A stretch of DNA of 64,000 nucleotides from Paenibacillus plantarum (GCF_013141695.1 NZ_WHNY01000065.1:146628-210627); one strand, 5' to 3'. Positions 1 through 9,275 are shown, numbered from the stretch's first letter. Notes: a model not told the origin generated them from the sequence alone. Numbers and translations are program-made.

Positions 1-409
1 GTGTAATCAAATCGCCCGAGGATGACATGATCATGGCCCCTAGCGCTGCAGGCAAATAGAAGTAATAATACTCCCCGACATGCGGGATGCTATCCTCTTT
101 CACGAAGCCTAGGCTCATGAATACGATGAGTCCCGTACCGACAAGGGTGCATAATTTAAGTAAGTTCGAGAAGTCGTCGACGCGATAGCTTTGATTCAAG
201 AGTTGAATCGCCTCGTCCGGATTCAGCTGCAGGACAACGAACACGGCAGAAATCGCGAGGCCGACAAGGGTCAACCATCCGATAATCGAACGACTGAATC
301 GGTTCGGCAGAACCAAATCCAAGAGAGATAGGATGATCGCGGTAGCAACCAGCGCAAGCTCAGGGAGCAGATACGATAAATCACTAGCATGGAGTCTAAT
401 CTGTTCCAC
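1..409 (-). CDS. nuoN: NADH-quinone oxidoreductase subunit N (5' part only)
   Basis: This is the N-terminal part of the antiporter-like membrane subunit NuoN of complex I; the rest lies beyond the left edge. About 136 codons are present and encode hydrophobic helices characteristic of the subunit's start (LPELALVATAIILSLLDLVL and following segments). The start is a GTG at 409, with an AGGAGG eight bases upstream that lies inside the end of nuoM. It is the last gene of the nuo operon and begins four bases after the nuoM stop, which suggests translational coupling. Identification rests on operon position and hydrophobic pattern. Confidence 0.88.
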   Translation of the reverse strand, partial: MEQIRLHASDLSYLLPELALVATAIILSLLDLVLPNRFSRSIIGWLTLVGLAISAVFVVLQLNPDEAIQLLNQSYRVDDFSNLLKLCTLVGTGLIVFMSLGFVKEDSIPHVGEYYYFYLPAALGAMIMSSSGDLIT

Positions 410-413
410 TGGA

Positions 414-2036
414 CTAACCTCCTATCTTCCCGGCTACGCTATGGATCAATTGATCCAAGCTGCCAATGGTTTGTTGAAGCGGCTGACTCAGCACGCTTGG
501 GTACACGCCCAGCAAGAGAATGAACGCGACCAAGGTAATCATCGGCACAGCCTCGATGAGACGCGCGTCGCGCATCCCTTGCTGCAATAAGCTCGGCTGC
601 TGAGGGCCGAACGTGATGTTCAGTACCCCCCGCAGCACGTAAACCGCTGCGAAGATAATACCCAGTGTACCGACAATCGCGTACACGCGGTGGGTTTCAA
701 AGAGTCCGACGAACGCGAGGAACTCACTGATGAAGCCGGATAAGCCTGGCAATCCGAGCGAGGCCATGCCCCCGATCAGCAGAATACCACTGATGAAGGG
801 AATATTGCGAGCGAGACCGCCCAAGCGATCGAGCTGCGTCGTTTCGGTCCGCTCGTAGATGCTGCCGACGAGCAAGAACATCAGGGCTGAGATCAGACCG
901 TGTGAGATCAACTGGAACACGGCGCCTTGCAGACCTGAGATGTTGAACGCAGCAAGTCCCAACAGGACGATGCCCATGTGGCTGATACTCGAGTAGGCGA
1001 GCACGAGCTTGAAGTCCTTCTGGACCATCGCAAGAAGCGCACCGTACACGATGTTAATGACGCCGAGGAGCGCGAGCACCCACGCCCATTGCTGGGCTTC
1101 TGCCGGGAAGAACAGAATGCCGAAACGGATGAGGCCGTAGGCCCCCATTTTGAGCAAAATCCCGGAGTGAATCATAACAACAGCAGGCGGAGCCTCTGTA
1201 TGTACTTTCAGCATCCACGTATGGAACGGGAAGATCGGCAGCTTGATCCCGAAAGCGACCAGCAGCATGATGAACACGGTCCATTTCATGTTTTGACTCA
1301 TAAAGAACGGCGTACCGCTCTGATTCACGTAGGCCTCAGGAGCCTGCAATAAATTGTGTGCAATCGTATGAATGTCGCCGCTATAGTAAATGATAGCCTC
1401 TGTCTGCGATGGATCTTGGTTAAATCCTGCAGTCGTCACCAGAATAAGGAAGGCAATCAGCATGATCGCTGATCCAAGACCGTTATACAGCAAGAAGCGA
1501 TTTGCCGCCTGCTCCCGGTTCATATACCCCCAAATTCCGATTAAGAAGAACATCGGCACGAGTGTAATTTCGAAGAACAGGAAGAACAAGAAGAGATCCT
1601 GTGCCATGAATACACCGAACATACCCGTTTCTAGCAAAAGGAACAAAATGAAATACGTTTTCCAACGTTTCTTGATATAAACAGACGCTAATGCGGCCAT
1701 CGACGAAATCAGTGCCGTTAGAAAGACGAGCGGCAACGATATGCCATCGACAGCTAACGAATATTTAAACTCGAAGAAAAATTGTGTAATTTGCTGAATA
1801 CCCTCGTGGTTTAAAGGGACTTTAATCCAACTCAGCTGTTCTTTGTACTGAAGTGGATCCCCTTGATAGTTATAGTCCACATACAGCCATGCCGCCAAAA
1901 TCAGCGGAATCAGCGTCGTGACGATACCTACTGTTTTAATCAAACGTCCACGATCACCTCGAAGGAAAAGCAGGACGAGCACACCAAGCAGAGGTGAGAA
2001 GGCAATCATACTAAGAATGGGTAAATTAGCCGGCAT
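414..2036 (-). CDS. nuoM: NADH-quinone oxidoreductase subunit M
   Basis: Proton-pumping antiporter-like subunit of the membrane arm of complex I, about 540 residues and about 14 hydrophobic helices. Family signatures are visible: the FFEITLVPMFFLIGIWG stretch holds the key glutamate of TM5, and KLPIFPFHTWMLKVHTEAP is the conserved proton-antiporter loop with its lysine. I start it at the ATG at 2036, which has AAGGAGG seven bases upstream; a further in-frame ATG at 2063 has no such site and lies deeper in nuoL. The gene overlaps the end of nuoL by 11 bases, so translation is probably coupled. It sits between nuoL and nuoN as in other nuo operons. Confidence 0.96.
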   Translation of the reverse strand: MPANLPILSMIAFSPLLGVLVLLFLRGDRGRLIKTVGIVTTLIPLILAAWLYVDYNYQGDPLQYKEQLSWIKVPLNHEGIQQITQFFFEFKYSLAVDGISLPLVFLTALISSMAALASVYIKKRWKTYFILFLLLETGMFGVFMAQDLFLFFLFFEITLVPMFFLIGIWGYMNREQAANRFLLYNGLGSAIMLIAFLILVTTAGFNQDPSQTEAIIYYSGDIHTIAHNLLQAPEAYVNQSGTPFFMSQNMKWTVFIMLLVAFGIKLPIFPFHTWMLKVHTEAPPAVVMIHSGILLKMGAYGLIRFGILFFPAEAQQWAWVLALLGVINIVYGALLAMVQKDFKLVLAYSSISHMGIVLLGLAAFNISGLQGAVFQLISHGLISALMFLLVGSIYERTETTQLDRLGGLARNIPFISGILLIGGMASLGLPGLSGFISEFLAFVGLFETHRVYAIVGTLGIIFAAVYVLRGVLNITFGPQQPSLLQQGMRDARLIEAVPMITLVAFILLLGVYPSVLSQPLQQTIGSLDQLIHSVAGKIGG

Positions 2037-3948
2037 GTATGAACCTCCTTCCTGCAATGGCAAGTGCCAGAATCAGCATCCCGAGCAGCATGATGACCCC
2101 GTAGGACTGCAGTTGACCATTTTGGAGTCGGGAGCCTAAGCGTCCAAGACTAACCACCGTGAAAGCAACTAAGCGAACAATCCCATCAATGATGTAAATA
2201 TCAATCAATTCCAAGATATAGCCAAGGCCACGAAGCGGTTTGACTACAATGGCATCGTAAATTTCATCGATGAAATATTTGCGATTAAGCAACGTGTACA
2301 ACCAAGGCATTTTGCTCGAAACAATATCCCGAGGGATCGTGCGTTTCAGATAAATGAGGTAACCAAGACCAATGCCAAGCAATCCAGCTAATGTGGACAA
2401 AATAATAACCGTCCAATTGGCCGTCTCCTCATGTTCCTGCCCTGTCAGCCAGTGACCGAGCCATTCATTGAATGGCGTATTCACGAAGCCTGCCACTACA
2501 GCAAGCACGGCAAGCACGATAAGTGGTGTCGTCATCGAAGCTGGAGATTCATGCGGCTCATTGGCGTGGTCATGGCCATGATCATCGTGATCCTCCGAAG
2601 CCACTGCTTTCGCTCTAGACGTACCCATAAACACAAGGAAGAACAGACGTGACATATAGAAAGCGGTGAAAAACGCCGCAATCACACCGACCCAGAACAG
2701 AAGCTGGTTATGCTCGTATGCTTCCGTGAGAATCATATCCTTCGACCAGAAGCCTGCAAACGGGAAGATACCGGCTAAAGCCAGCGTTCCAATCGCGAAG
2801 GTCCAGGTCGTGATTTTCATTTTGCGGGATAAACCGCCCATTTCGTTGATATTTTGCGTATGAACCGCGTGAATCACACTACCTGCACCCAAGAAGAGCA
2901 GCGCTTTGAAGAAGGCATGTGTAAACAGGTGGAACATTCCTGAGGTGAATGAAACGCCAATCCCCAGCGCCATCATCATGTAACCGAGTTGACTCACCGT
3001 CGAGTAAGCGAGAATCCGTTTAATATCGTTCTGTGCAATACCGATTGTTGCTGCAAAAATGGCGGTAAATCCACCCACATAAGCAACGACCGTCAACGCA
3101 TCCGGCGATGCGTGGAAAATATCGAACGTCCGTGCCACAAGGTACACCCCAGCAGCAACCATCGTTGCGGCATGGATCAACGCGGAAATCGGCGTCGGCC
3201 CTTCCATTGCGTCAGGTAACCACGTGTGCAGCGGGAATTGACCGGATTTACCCATCGCCCCGATGAAAATCAGAACAGCGATCCACGTGACGATCGTAGG
3301 GTCGATTTTTCCAGTGGTGAAGGCGTTATGTATCGATGTGAAATCTAGCGCGTGCCCTGGCATGTAGAGATACAACAACAGGATCGCGATAAACAAGCCC
3401 ACATCCCCGATGCGGGTGACGATGAATGCCTTTTTGGCGGCAGCCTTCGCCTCTGGCTTGAAGTACCAGAATCCGACAAGCAAGAAGGAACATACCCCTA
3501 CTAGCTCCCAGAAGATGTAGAGCTCCAGCATATTTTCAGAAATAACAAGGCCTAGCATGGAGAAAGAGAACAGCGCAATATAACCGAAAAACACGTGAAT
3601 ACGCTCGTCGCCTTTCATGTAGCCTTTGGAATAAATGTTCACCAACAGTGAAACTAGCGTGACGATTACGAGCATCAGGGAGTTTAGATTGGTGACCTCA
3701 AACCCCATTTTCAGCGTAAAATCGCCCACTTGCAGCCAATTCATTTTATCCCATGTGAAATCCTCAACATTGCCGCCAATCCGCTCCACAAAAATGAGCA
3801 AAGCCACAATAAACGAAAGCAGCATTGCAAAAATGCTAATGTAAATGCCTAAATCTTTTAGTTGACGCCCCATTGCCGTAAGCGCTAGAAAAGCAAGCAA
3901 CGGAAACAATGGAATGAGCCAGGCGTACTGTGAATAGTCCGATACCAT
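2026..3948 (-). CDS. nuoL: NADH-quinone oxidoreductase subunit L
   Basis: Largest proton-translocating subunit of complex I, 640 residues, close to the family norm. The protein has many hydrophobic segments, the loop GKSGQFPLHTWLPDAMEGPTP typical of NuoL/MrpA antiporter-like proteins, and a C-terminal segment matching the long lateral helix plus final transmembrane helix. A cytoplasmic or external loop around residues 437-455 is rich in His, Asp and Glu (DHDDHGHDHANEPHES), which is an odd local feature and could bind metal, though that is inference. It follows nuoK by 15 bases and its 3' end overlaps nuoM. Confidence 0.96.
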   Translation of the reverse strand: MVSDYSQYAWLIPLFPLLAFLALTAMGRQLKDLGIYISIFAMLLSFIVALLIFVERIGGNVEDFTWDKMNWLQVGDFTLKMGFEVTNLNSLMLVIVTLVSLLVNIYSKGYMKGDERIHVFFGYIALFSFSMLGLVISENMLELYIFWELVGVCSFLLVGFWYFKPEAKAAAKKAFIVTRIGDVGLFIAILLLYLYMPGHALDFTSIHNAFTTGKIDPTIVTWIAVLIFIGAMGKSGQFPLHTWLPDAMEGPTPISALIHAATMVAAGVYLVARTFDIFHASPDALTVVAYVGGFTAIFAATIGIAQNDIKRILAYSTVSQLGYMMMALGIGVSFTSGMFHLFTHAFFKALLFLGAGSVIHAVHTQNINEMGGLSRKMKITTWTFAIGTLALAGIFPFAGFWSKDMILTEAYEHNQLLFWVGVIAAFFTAFYMSRLFFLVFMGTSRAKAVASEDHDDHGHDHANEPHESPASMTTPLIVLAVLAVVAGFVNTPFNEWLGHWLTGQEHEETANWTVIILSTLAGLLGIGLGYLIYLKRTIPRDIVSSKMPWLYTLLNRKYFIDEIYDAIVVKPLRGLGYILELIDIYIIDGIVRLVAFTVVSLGRLGSRLQNGQLQSYGVIMLLGMLILALAIAGRRFIHAG

Positions 3949-3963
3949 AGCCTTGTTAGCCTC

Positions 3964-4275
3964 CTAGCGCTTCATAGAATCCAAATCTGTCACTTCGACG
4001 GTGCCTTTATTTCGGTAAATCGTGATCAATATCGCAATCCCCACAGCCGCCTCGGCAGCTGCAATCGTAATGTTAAAGAGGGAGAAGATATGCCCCGTCA
4101 ATGCGGGGTGATCTCCTAGTTTCGAGAAGGCAATCAAATTCAAGTTCACCGCATTGAGCATAAGCTCGATGGAGAGCAAGACGATAACCCCGTTTTTCTT
4201 CGTTAATGCACCGTACAGTCCAATGCAGAATAGGATCGCCGCTAATGTAAGATAAGGAGTAATTAAGTTACCCAA
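3964..4275 (-). CDS. nuoK: NADH-quinone oxidoreductase subunit K
   Basis: Small membrane subunit of complex I (103 residues, the usual size) with three hydrophobic helices. Two conserved glutamates in the membrane, in the segments VLLSIELMLNAVNLNL and ITIAAAEAAVGIAI, are the ones needed for proton transfer in the MrpC/NuoK family. It starts two bases after the nuoJ stop, in the standard J-K-L order, and is certainly cotranscribed. Confidence 0.96.
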   Translation of the reverse strand: MGNLITPYLTLAAILFCIGLYGALTKKNGVIVLLSIELMLNAVNLNLIAFSKLGDHPALTGHIFSLFNITIAAAEAAVGIAILITIYRNKGTVEVTDLDSMKR

Positions 4276-4277
4276 CG

Positions 4278-4808
4278 CTAATCCTCCTCTCTCTTTGCAA
4301 CTACGATGGCACCAATGAACGCTACCGTCAGCAGCACGGACATGATTTCGAAGGGAATGACATGCACGTTATACAGCAGCTTCCCGATTTCGAGCGTATT
4401 ATCCTTGCCAGCATCCAACGTCCCCGAAGAGACGAAGGTCGATTTCTGAATCGCATAGAACAACACGCCGAACAATCCCACAGCGCCAAGAATGGCCAAG
4501 CCTTCATGCCATGGACGCTTAAGTCCCTCGTCTTCACCCTGTCTATGCTTCGTCATCATAATGCCGAAAATCATCAGAATGGAGATGGCACCGGCATAAA
4601 TCAAGACTTGCACGAAAGCGACAAACTCTGCTTCAAGAATGACATACAGACCAGCCAAGCTAATAAACGTGAGGGCCACTGCAACAACCATGTGCACGAC
4701 TTTCGTAAAAGAGATCATAAAGATCGCCCCGCCGATCGCGAGCAACGCGAAAATAAAGAATGCCCAACTCGTACCACTGGATAAGAAATCGCCGAGTCCA
4801 CTAAACAT
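4278..4808 (-). CDS. nuoJ: NADH-quinone oxidoreductase subunit J
   Basis: Membrane subunit J of complex I, 176 residues with five predicted hydrophobic helices. The segment FVAFVQVLIYAGAISILMIFGIMM is the conserved third helix that contains the pi-bulge in known structures. Its ATG overlaps the last codons of nuoI by eight bases, so it is likely translated by coupling. The last residues (VAKREED) form a short charged cytoplasmic tail. Confidence 0.95.
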   Translation of the reverse strand: MFSGLGDFLSSGTSWAFFIFALLAIGGAIFMISFTKVVHMVVAVALTFISLAGLYVILEAEFVAFVQVLIYAGAISILMIFGIMMTKHRQGEDEGLKRPWHEGLAILGAVGLFGVLFYAIQKSTFVSSGTLDAGKDNTLEIGKLLYNVHVIPFEIMSVLLTVAFIGAIVVAKREED

Positions 4809-5253
4809 CTTTCTTCGCGCCCCCTTTAGGCATCGCAGAATTGTTCTCTTGACGAATGTTTTGGGTGTTGTTGCTCAGCCACTCCATATTTTTGAACAAA
4901 TCATCCCGACTATAGCTGCTGAGCTCAAAATTGTTCGTCATCACGATCGCTTCTGTCGGACACACCTCTGTGCACAGATCGCACAGGATACAAATTTCGA
5001 AGTTGATGTCATACGTATCAATGACCTTCCCCTTTTTCTCAGGGTCTGGGTTCGCTTTTCCAGTTAACGTAATACACTCCGTCGGGCATACACGCGCACA
5101 TTGATTGCACACAATGCATTTCTCGGGATCAAAATATTGAATACCACGAAAACGATCCGGCATTTTAATCGGAACTTCCGGGTATGCGTACGTTACTTTC
5201 TTCTCAGTCAAATGCTTGAACGTGAAGCCTAAACCTTTCATAATGCCCTTCAT
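4801..5253 (-). CDS. nuoI: NADH-quinone oxidoreductase subunit I (two 4Fe-4S clusters)
   Basis: Ferredoxin-like subunit that passes electrons through two [4Fe-4S] clusters between the peripheral arm and NuoB. Two CxxCxxCxxxCP motifs are visible: CIVCNQCARVCP and CILCDLCTEVCP. I choose the ATG at 5253 (150 residues), which has AAGGAG nine bases upstream; the frame stays open to 5304, but that extension overlaps a dispersed repeat and has no ribosome site. The C-terminal tail is longer and more polar than in many NuoI proteins. The gene lies between nuoH and nuoJ. Confidence 0.95.
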   Translation of the reverse strand: MKGIMKGLGFTFKHLTEKKVTYAYPEVPIKMPDRFRGIQYFDPEKCIVCNQCARVCPTECITLTGKANPDPEKKGKVIDTYDINFEICILCDLCTEVCPTEAIVMTNNFELSSYSRDDLFKNMEWLSNNTQNIRQENNSAMPKGGAKKDV

Positions 5254-5269
5254 ATGTTTCAACTCCTTC

Positions 5270-5330
5270 AAGTTTTGCGCTAGCAAAACTAACTTCGAAA
5301 GCATGGACTTAACGTTTTGCGGAGGAAAAA
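5270..5330. repeat. Dispersed intergenic repeat, copy 1 (nuoH-nuoI gap)
   Basis: This stretch shares an ordered series of short blocks with 18331-18414: AGTTTT, then AAAACT, CTTCG, AAGCATG, CTTA, GTTTT and GGAAA at nearly the same spacing. The two loci are functionally unrelated (complex I and wecB/upp), so this looks like a small mobile or repetitive intergenic sequence. It separates nuoH from the nuoI ribosome-binding site. Confidence 0.6.
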
Positions 5331-5354
5331 TCCGACCAAGATCAGCTTTCTTGC

Positions 5355-6359
5355 TTAGAAGATGGTCATGATAATCGCCGTCACCAGCATGTTGACCAGT
5401 GCTAGTGGAAGCAGCACTTTCCAGCCGAACCCCATCAATTGATCAATTCGAACACGTGGCAGTGTCGCCCGCAGCCAGAAAAGGAAGAACACGACCGACG
5501 AGAATTTCAACAGGAACCAGATTACGCCTGGTATGAAATCAAGGAATCCGAATGGCGCGTGCCATCCACCAAGGAAAATCAGACTCACCAGTGAAGCAAT
5601 GACGAAGACGTACACATACTCGGATAGCATGAAGAAAGCGAAGCGGAAGCCGCTGTATTCCACATGATAGCCCGCAACGAGCTCAGATTCTGCTTCTGGC
5701 AAGTCAAACGGCGTACGATTAAGCTCCGACACACCCGCAATCACGAAAATAATGAAACCCAGGATCTGCGGAATGAAATTCCAGTGCCAGAAGCCGCCTG
5801 TTTGATGATCGACAATCGTATGTAGATTCAAGCTGCCCGTCATCATAATTACACCAACAACCGAAATAACTAACGGAACTTCATAACTAATCATTTGAGC
5901 TGCCGAACGCATGCCGCCCAGTAACGCATATTTATTGTTGGATGCCCAACCGCCTAGAATAATTCCGATGGTTGATATCCCTGTTAGCGCCACGTAATAA
6001 AGCAATCCCACATTTAAATTCGCACCAAACATCCGATCCGAGAAAGGAATGGTGGCAATGATTGTAAAGGACGGGATAAAGGTAATGATAGGTGCGAGTA
6101 TGAAAAGCTCACGCTCGGCTTTCTTAGGAATCGTATCTTCCTTAATGAGAAGCTTGAAGACGTCCGCGACACTTTGCAACAGCCCGAAAGGTCCTGTCCG
6201 GTTCGGCCCGATCCGCAGCTGCATCCAGCCGATGACCTTACGCTCGAAGTAGATCGCATAGGTAACGAACCCCAACACGAGCATGAGCATCACGATGCCC
6301 CAGAATAGGAATACGAAGAAGTTCGTCCATGTCAGACTCTCCTCCAATAAATTGACCAT
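5355..6359 (-). CDS. nuoH: NADH-quinone oxidoreductase subunit H
   Basis: Membrane subunit that forms much of the quinone-binding chamber at the joint of the two arms of complex I; 334 residues, about eight hydrophobic helices. Conserved signatures are present: ERKVIGWMQLRIGPNRTGP near the N terminus, FKLLIKEDTIP, and the acidic loop ELNRTPFDLPEAESELVAGY, which carries the glutamates characteristic of NuoH/ND1. The ATG overlaps the nuoD stop by one base. Confidence 0.97.
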   Translation of the reverse strand: MVNLLEESLTWTNFFVFLFWGIVMLMLVLGFVTYAIYFERKVIGWMQLRIGPNRTGPFGLLQSVADVFKLLIKEDTIPKKAERELFILAPIITFIPSFTIIATIPFSDRMFGANLNVGLLYYVALTGISTIGIILGGWASNNKYALLGGMRSAAQMISYEVPLVISVVGVIMMTGSLNLHTIVDHQTGGFWHWNFIPQILGFIIFVIAGVSELNRTPFDLPEAESELVAGYHVEYSGFRFAFFMLSEYVYVFVIASLVSLIFLGGWHAPFGFLDFIPGVIWFLLKFSSVVFFLFWLRATLPRVRIDQLMGFGWKVLLPLALVNMLVTAIIMTIF

Positions 6360-7459
6360 TAGGCATCCACCTCCCCAACGACAATATCGATGCCGCCCAG
6401 AATCGTAATTAGATTGGTCATCGATTCCCCGACCAGAAGCTTGGGCAATATTTGCAGATTCACGAAGGACGGTCTGCGGAATTTCAAGCGGTACGGTTCT
6501 TGCTTACCTCGGGAAATAATATGGCAGCCAATTTCCCCACGCGGAGATTCAATCGCTGCGTAAATTTCGCCTTCTGGCGGGCGGATGACTCTCGGTACTT
6601 TGCCCATCGTTTCGCCACCCTCAGGGAACACGTCTAAGGCTTGTTCCAAGATGCGAAGGGATTGTTTGATTTCTTCCATTCGAATTAAATAGCGGTCATA
6701 GCAATCCCCGCCACTGCGCACAGGCACATCGAACTGGAAGCGGCTGTACAGGCTGTAGGGCTGCGTCTTGCGAATATCCCAGTCAACACCCGTACAACGC
6801 AGATTCGCCCCGCTAAGGCCATACGCAATGGCTGTCTCAGCGTCATATTTGCCTACGCCCTTGATCCGTGAGAGGAAAATCTCATTTCCAGTGACAAGTG
6901 TGTGATACTCTTCTAATTTGCCGTACATATACGGCACGAATTTGCGTACCTTTTCGATCCAACCATCTGGTGCGTCCCATTTCACGCCGCCTACACGCAT
7001 GTAGTTGTACGTTAATCGCGCGCCACACAGTTCATTGAAGAGATCGATAATGATTTCACGGTCACGGAACGCATACAAGAACGGGCTCATCGCCCCGATA
7101 TCCAGCAGGTACGTTCCCCACCACACCATGTGTGACGCGATCCGTTGCAGCTCCATTACGATTAAGCGAAGAAATTCCGCTCGTTCAGGTACTTCGAGTT
7201 GCATCATTCTCTCTACGGCGTTAACTAACGCGTAGTTGGTCGTCATCGCCGATACGTAATCCATACGGTCGGTGTATGGGATGATTTGGGTATAGCTGAG
7301 GTTCTCAGCCAATTTCTCTGTTCCTCTATGTAAGTAGCCCATAACGGGTATGGCTTCTCGAATGACTTCACCATCCAACTTTACAATCACGCGGAAAACG
7401 CCGTGAGTACTGGGATGCTGAGGACCAACGTTTAACAGGAGCTCTTCTGTCCGTAACAC
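6359..7459 (-). CDS. nuoD: NADH-quinone oxidoreductase subunit D (49 kDa subunit)
   Basis: Peripheral-arm subunit related to the large subunit of NiFe hydrogenases; it helps form the quinone site. The 366-residue protein begins with LLNVGPQHPSTHGVFRVIVK, the family signature including the quinone-site histidines, and has the conserved SPRGE region near residue 310. It is separate from nuoC, not fused as in enterobacteria. It starts three bases after the nuoC stop and overlaps nuoH by one base. Confidence 0.97.
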   Translation of the reverse strand: MLRTEELLLNVGPQHPSTHGVFRVIVKLDGEVIREAIPVMGYLHRGTEKLAENLSYTQIIPYTDRMDYVSAMTTNYALVNAVERMMQLEVPERAEFLRLIVMELQRIASHMVWWGTYLLDIGAMSPFLYAFRDREIIIDLFNELCGARLTYNYMRVGGVKWDAPDGWIEKVRKFVPYMYGKLEEYHTLVTGNEIFLSRIKGVGKYDAETAIAYGLSGANLRCTGVDWDIRKTQPYSLYSRFQFDVPVRSGGDCYDRYLIRMEEIKQSLRILEQALDVFPEGGETMGKVPRVIRPPEGEIYAAIESPRGEIGCHIISRGKQEPYRLKFRRPSFVNLQILPKLLVGESMTNLITILGGIDIVVGEVDA

Positions 7460-7462
7460 GTG

Positions 7463-8407
7463 CTACACCTCCGGGTCAAGCGGTTCGTAGTCTTTGCGCA
7501 GTGGATGTCCCACCCAATCATCAGGCATCATGATCCGTACTAAGTTCGGGTGGCCAGGGAAGTCGATGCCGAAAAGGTCAAAGGCTTCGCGCTCGTTCCA
7601 GTTGGCTGTCGGCCAAACATCAGCTACCGAAGGTATGCTTGGTTGCTCGCGGTCTGTCTTCACCTTCACACAATACTCATGCTTGTGTGTGAGGGAAAGC
7701 AGATGATACGCCACCTCAAGGTGCGTTTCTTGGTCCACACCGGAGAGATTGCGCAAGTAATCGCAGCGCAGCTCTTCGTGATTGCGAAGCGTCAGCGCGG
7801 CCTGCGGCCAGCGCGAGCTGTGAATGATGACGTAAGGACGATGCGCGTCCCTTTCGTTGATGAAAGATTCGACGACGGCGTCTTCGCCTGCCTCGGCCTT
7901 CAAGATCGCGACCAGCCGGTCTAGCAGCGGCTGGTTCGGTGAAGGTTCCTTCGGCGCGGCTGGATCCGCCGATTCGGGCTTCGCTCCGCGTGCTGCGGCT
8001 CGCGCGGCACGGGCTTCTGCGGCGGCCTGGGCTTTGGCCGCCTTCTCTTCGTCAGAGCCAGCGTCTGCGGACGCTGGCGTTGCTGCCCCGGCGGGCGCAG
8101 GCTCGCCCGCCTCTGCTGCCGCGCGCGCTGCGAGGCGCGCGGCTCTTGCCGCGGCGCGCTCTGCCGCCGCGTCCGTGGCTGGCGTGCTTGCGCCAGTCGG
8201 CGGCACGCTAGCTTCGGTTTTGCTCTCCGAGCTTCCTTCCGGTTTGTTCTCAACCGGCGGATTCTCCGCTCCAACGGAATCGCTACCTACCGGTTTGCTC
8301 TCAACACTGCCATCAGCAGCGCTCCCCGCTTTGCCTTCCTCTTTCCCATCCTCACCAACAGGAGGAGTCGGAACCGTGGTTTCTTCCGGCTTGTTCTCCT
8401 CACTCAT
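7463..8407 (-). CDS. nuoC: NADH-quinone oxidoreductase subunit C with long Ala/Glu/Pro-rich N-terminal extension
   Basis: The last 155 or so residues are a normal NuoC (30 kDa subunit), with the motifs NEREAFDLFGIDFPGHPNL and HPLRKDYEP at the C terminus. Ahead of it lies an extension of about 155 residues: first an acidic Pro/Ser/Glu-rich part, then an Ala/Arg/Glu-rich part with runs such as AAERAAARAARLAARAA that could form helix or coiled coil. The whole protein is 314 residues, about twice a typical free-standing NuoC. The DNA for the extension (about 7920-8210) is clearly more GC-rich than its surroundings. The start overlaps the nuoB stop by four bases. Confidence 0.93.
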   Translation of the reverse strand: MSEENKPEETTVPTPPVGEDGKEEGKAGSAADGSVESKPVGSDSVGAENPPVENKPEGSSESKTEASVPPTGASTPATDAAAERAAARAARLAARAAAEAGEPAPAGAATPASADAGSDEEKAAKAQAAAEARAARAAARGAKPESADPAAPKEPSPNQPLLDRLVAILKAEAGEDAVVESFINERDAHRPYVIIHSSRWPQAALTLRNHEELRCDYLRNLSGVDQETHLEVAYHLLSLTHKHEYCVKVKTDREQPSIPSVADVWPTANWNEREAFDLFGIDFPGHPNLVRIMMPDDWVGHPLRKDYEPLDPEV

Positions 8408-8922
8408 CGATTAATCACCTGCTTCCCAGTCTTCGCTTCATAACGAATCTTCTCCTGAAGCTTGTTGATGCCATAGATCAGCGCAGCTGGATTCGGCGGA
8501 CAACCTGGAATATACACGTCCACAGGCACGATTTGATCGACACCCTTCACGACCGAATACGATTTCACATACGGACCGCCTGCTGTTGCACAGGAACCCA
8601 TCGCGATAACCCACTTCGGTTCAGGCATTTGTTCATAAAGTCGGCGCAACAAAGGAGCCATTTTCTTCGTAACTGTCCCTGCTACAATCATGACATCTGA
8701 TTGCCTTGGTGACGTACGGAAGATGACTCCGAATCGGTCTAAATCATAGTGAGAACCGCCCGTTCCCATCATTTCGATTGCACAACAAGCCAAGCCAAAG
8801 GTTAATGGCCAAAGCGAATTACTGCGAGCCCAAGCTTTTACCTGCTCCAGTGTTGTCATAAATACATTACGGTTTATTTCTTCCCGTTCCTCGGGAGAGA
8901 TTGATTCTAGACTGAAGTCCAT
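8404..8922 (-). CDS. nuoB: NADH-quinone oxidoreductase subunit B
   Basis: Peripheral-arm subunit carrying the terminal [4Fe-4S] cluster N2, next to the quinone site. The cysteine ligands are visible in LACCAIEMM, MGSCATAGG and YIPGCPPNP. I use the ATG at 8922 (172 residues; MDFSLESISPEE), which has an AGAAGGTG-type ribosome site; the upstream ATG at 8985 would lie well inside nuoA. The first 16 bases overlap the end of nuoA in another frame. Confidence 0.96.
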   Translation of the reverse strand: MDFSLESISPEEREEINRNVFMTTLEQVKAWARSNSLWPLTFGLACCAIEMMGTGGSHYDLDRFGVIFRTSPRQSDVMIVAGTVTKKMAPLLRRLYEQMPEPKWVIAMGSCATAGGPYVKSYSVVKGVDQIVPVDVYIPGCPPNPAALIYGINKLQEKIRYEAKTGKQVINR

Positions 8923-9275
8923 CGCAGCACCTTCTTCTTCCAAGCGTATATTAATCCTATGGCAAGCAAGGCTACAAAAATACACATTTCAATTAATGCG
9001 AATAATCCAAGTTGATTAAAGGCAACGGCCCACGGATAGAGGAATACGGTCTCCACATCAAAGATGACAAACATCAAAGCGTACAAATAATATCGAATGT
9101 TAAACCGGATTTGTCCCTCACCTACAGGTTCGTTCCCACTCTCATACGTCGTATACTTCTCATCGATGGGTTTACTCGGTCTTAACCATTTGCCAATCGT
9201 CAGCGCTGCTATGGGAAGGAAAATACCTAACCCTAGAAAAACCGCTACGATTACATAGTTATTTGTATACATCAT
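8907..9275 (-). CDS. nuoA: NADH-quinone oxidoreductase subunit A
   Basis: First gene of the nuo operon and a small membrane subunit of complex I (122 residues, three hydrophobic helices). The conserved loop KYTTYESGNEPVGEGQIRFNIRYY with its conserved glycines and acidic residues is the family signature, and FVIFDVETVFLYPWA follows in helix 2. I start at the ATG at 9275, which follows GGAGGCGG by about ten bases; a second ATG is adjacent. No nuoE, nuoF or nuoG lies upstream, so the operon encodes only the 11 core subunits. Confidence 0.95.
   Translation of the reverse strand: MMYTNNYVIVAVFLGLGIFLPIAALTIGKWLRPSKPIDEKYTTYESGNEPVGEGQIRFNIRYYLYALMFVIFDVETVFLYPWAVAFNQLGLFALIEMCIFVALLAIGLIYAWKKKVLRWTSV

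Noticed and set aside
978..1352. Open frames antisense to nuoM and nuoL on the plus strand
   Set aside because: They mirror strongly coding minus-strand genes, have no ribosome sites, and encode low-complexity peptides without recognisable domains.
7857..8414. 185-codon plus-strand frame opposite nuoC
   Set aside because: It is a by-product of the GC-rich Ala/Arg repeats of the NuoC tail; no ribosome site and peptide is all Ala/Ser.
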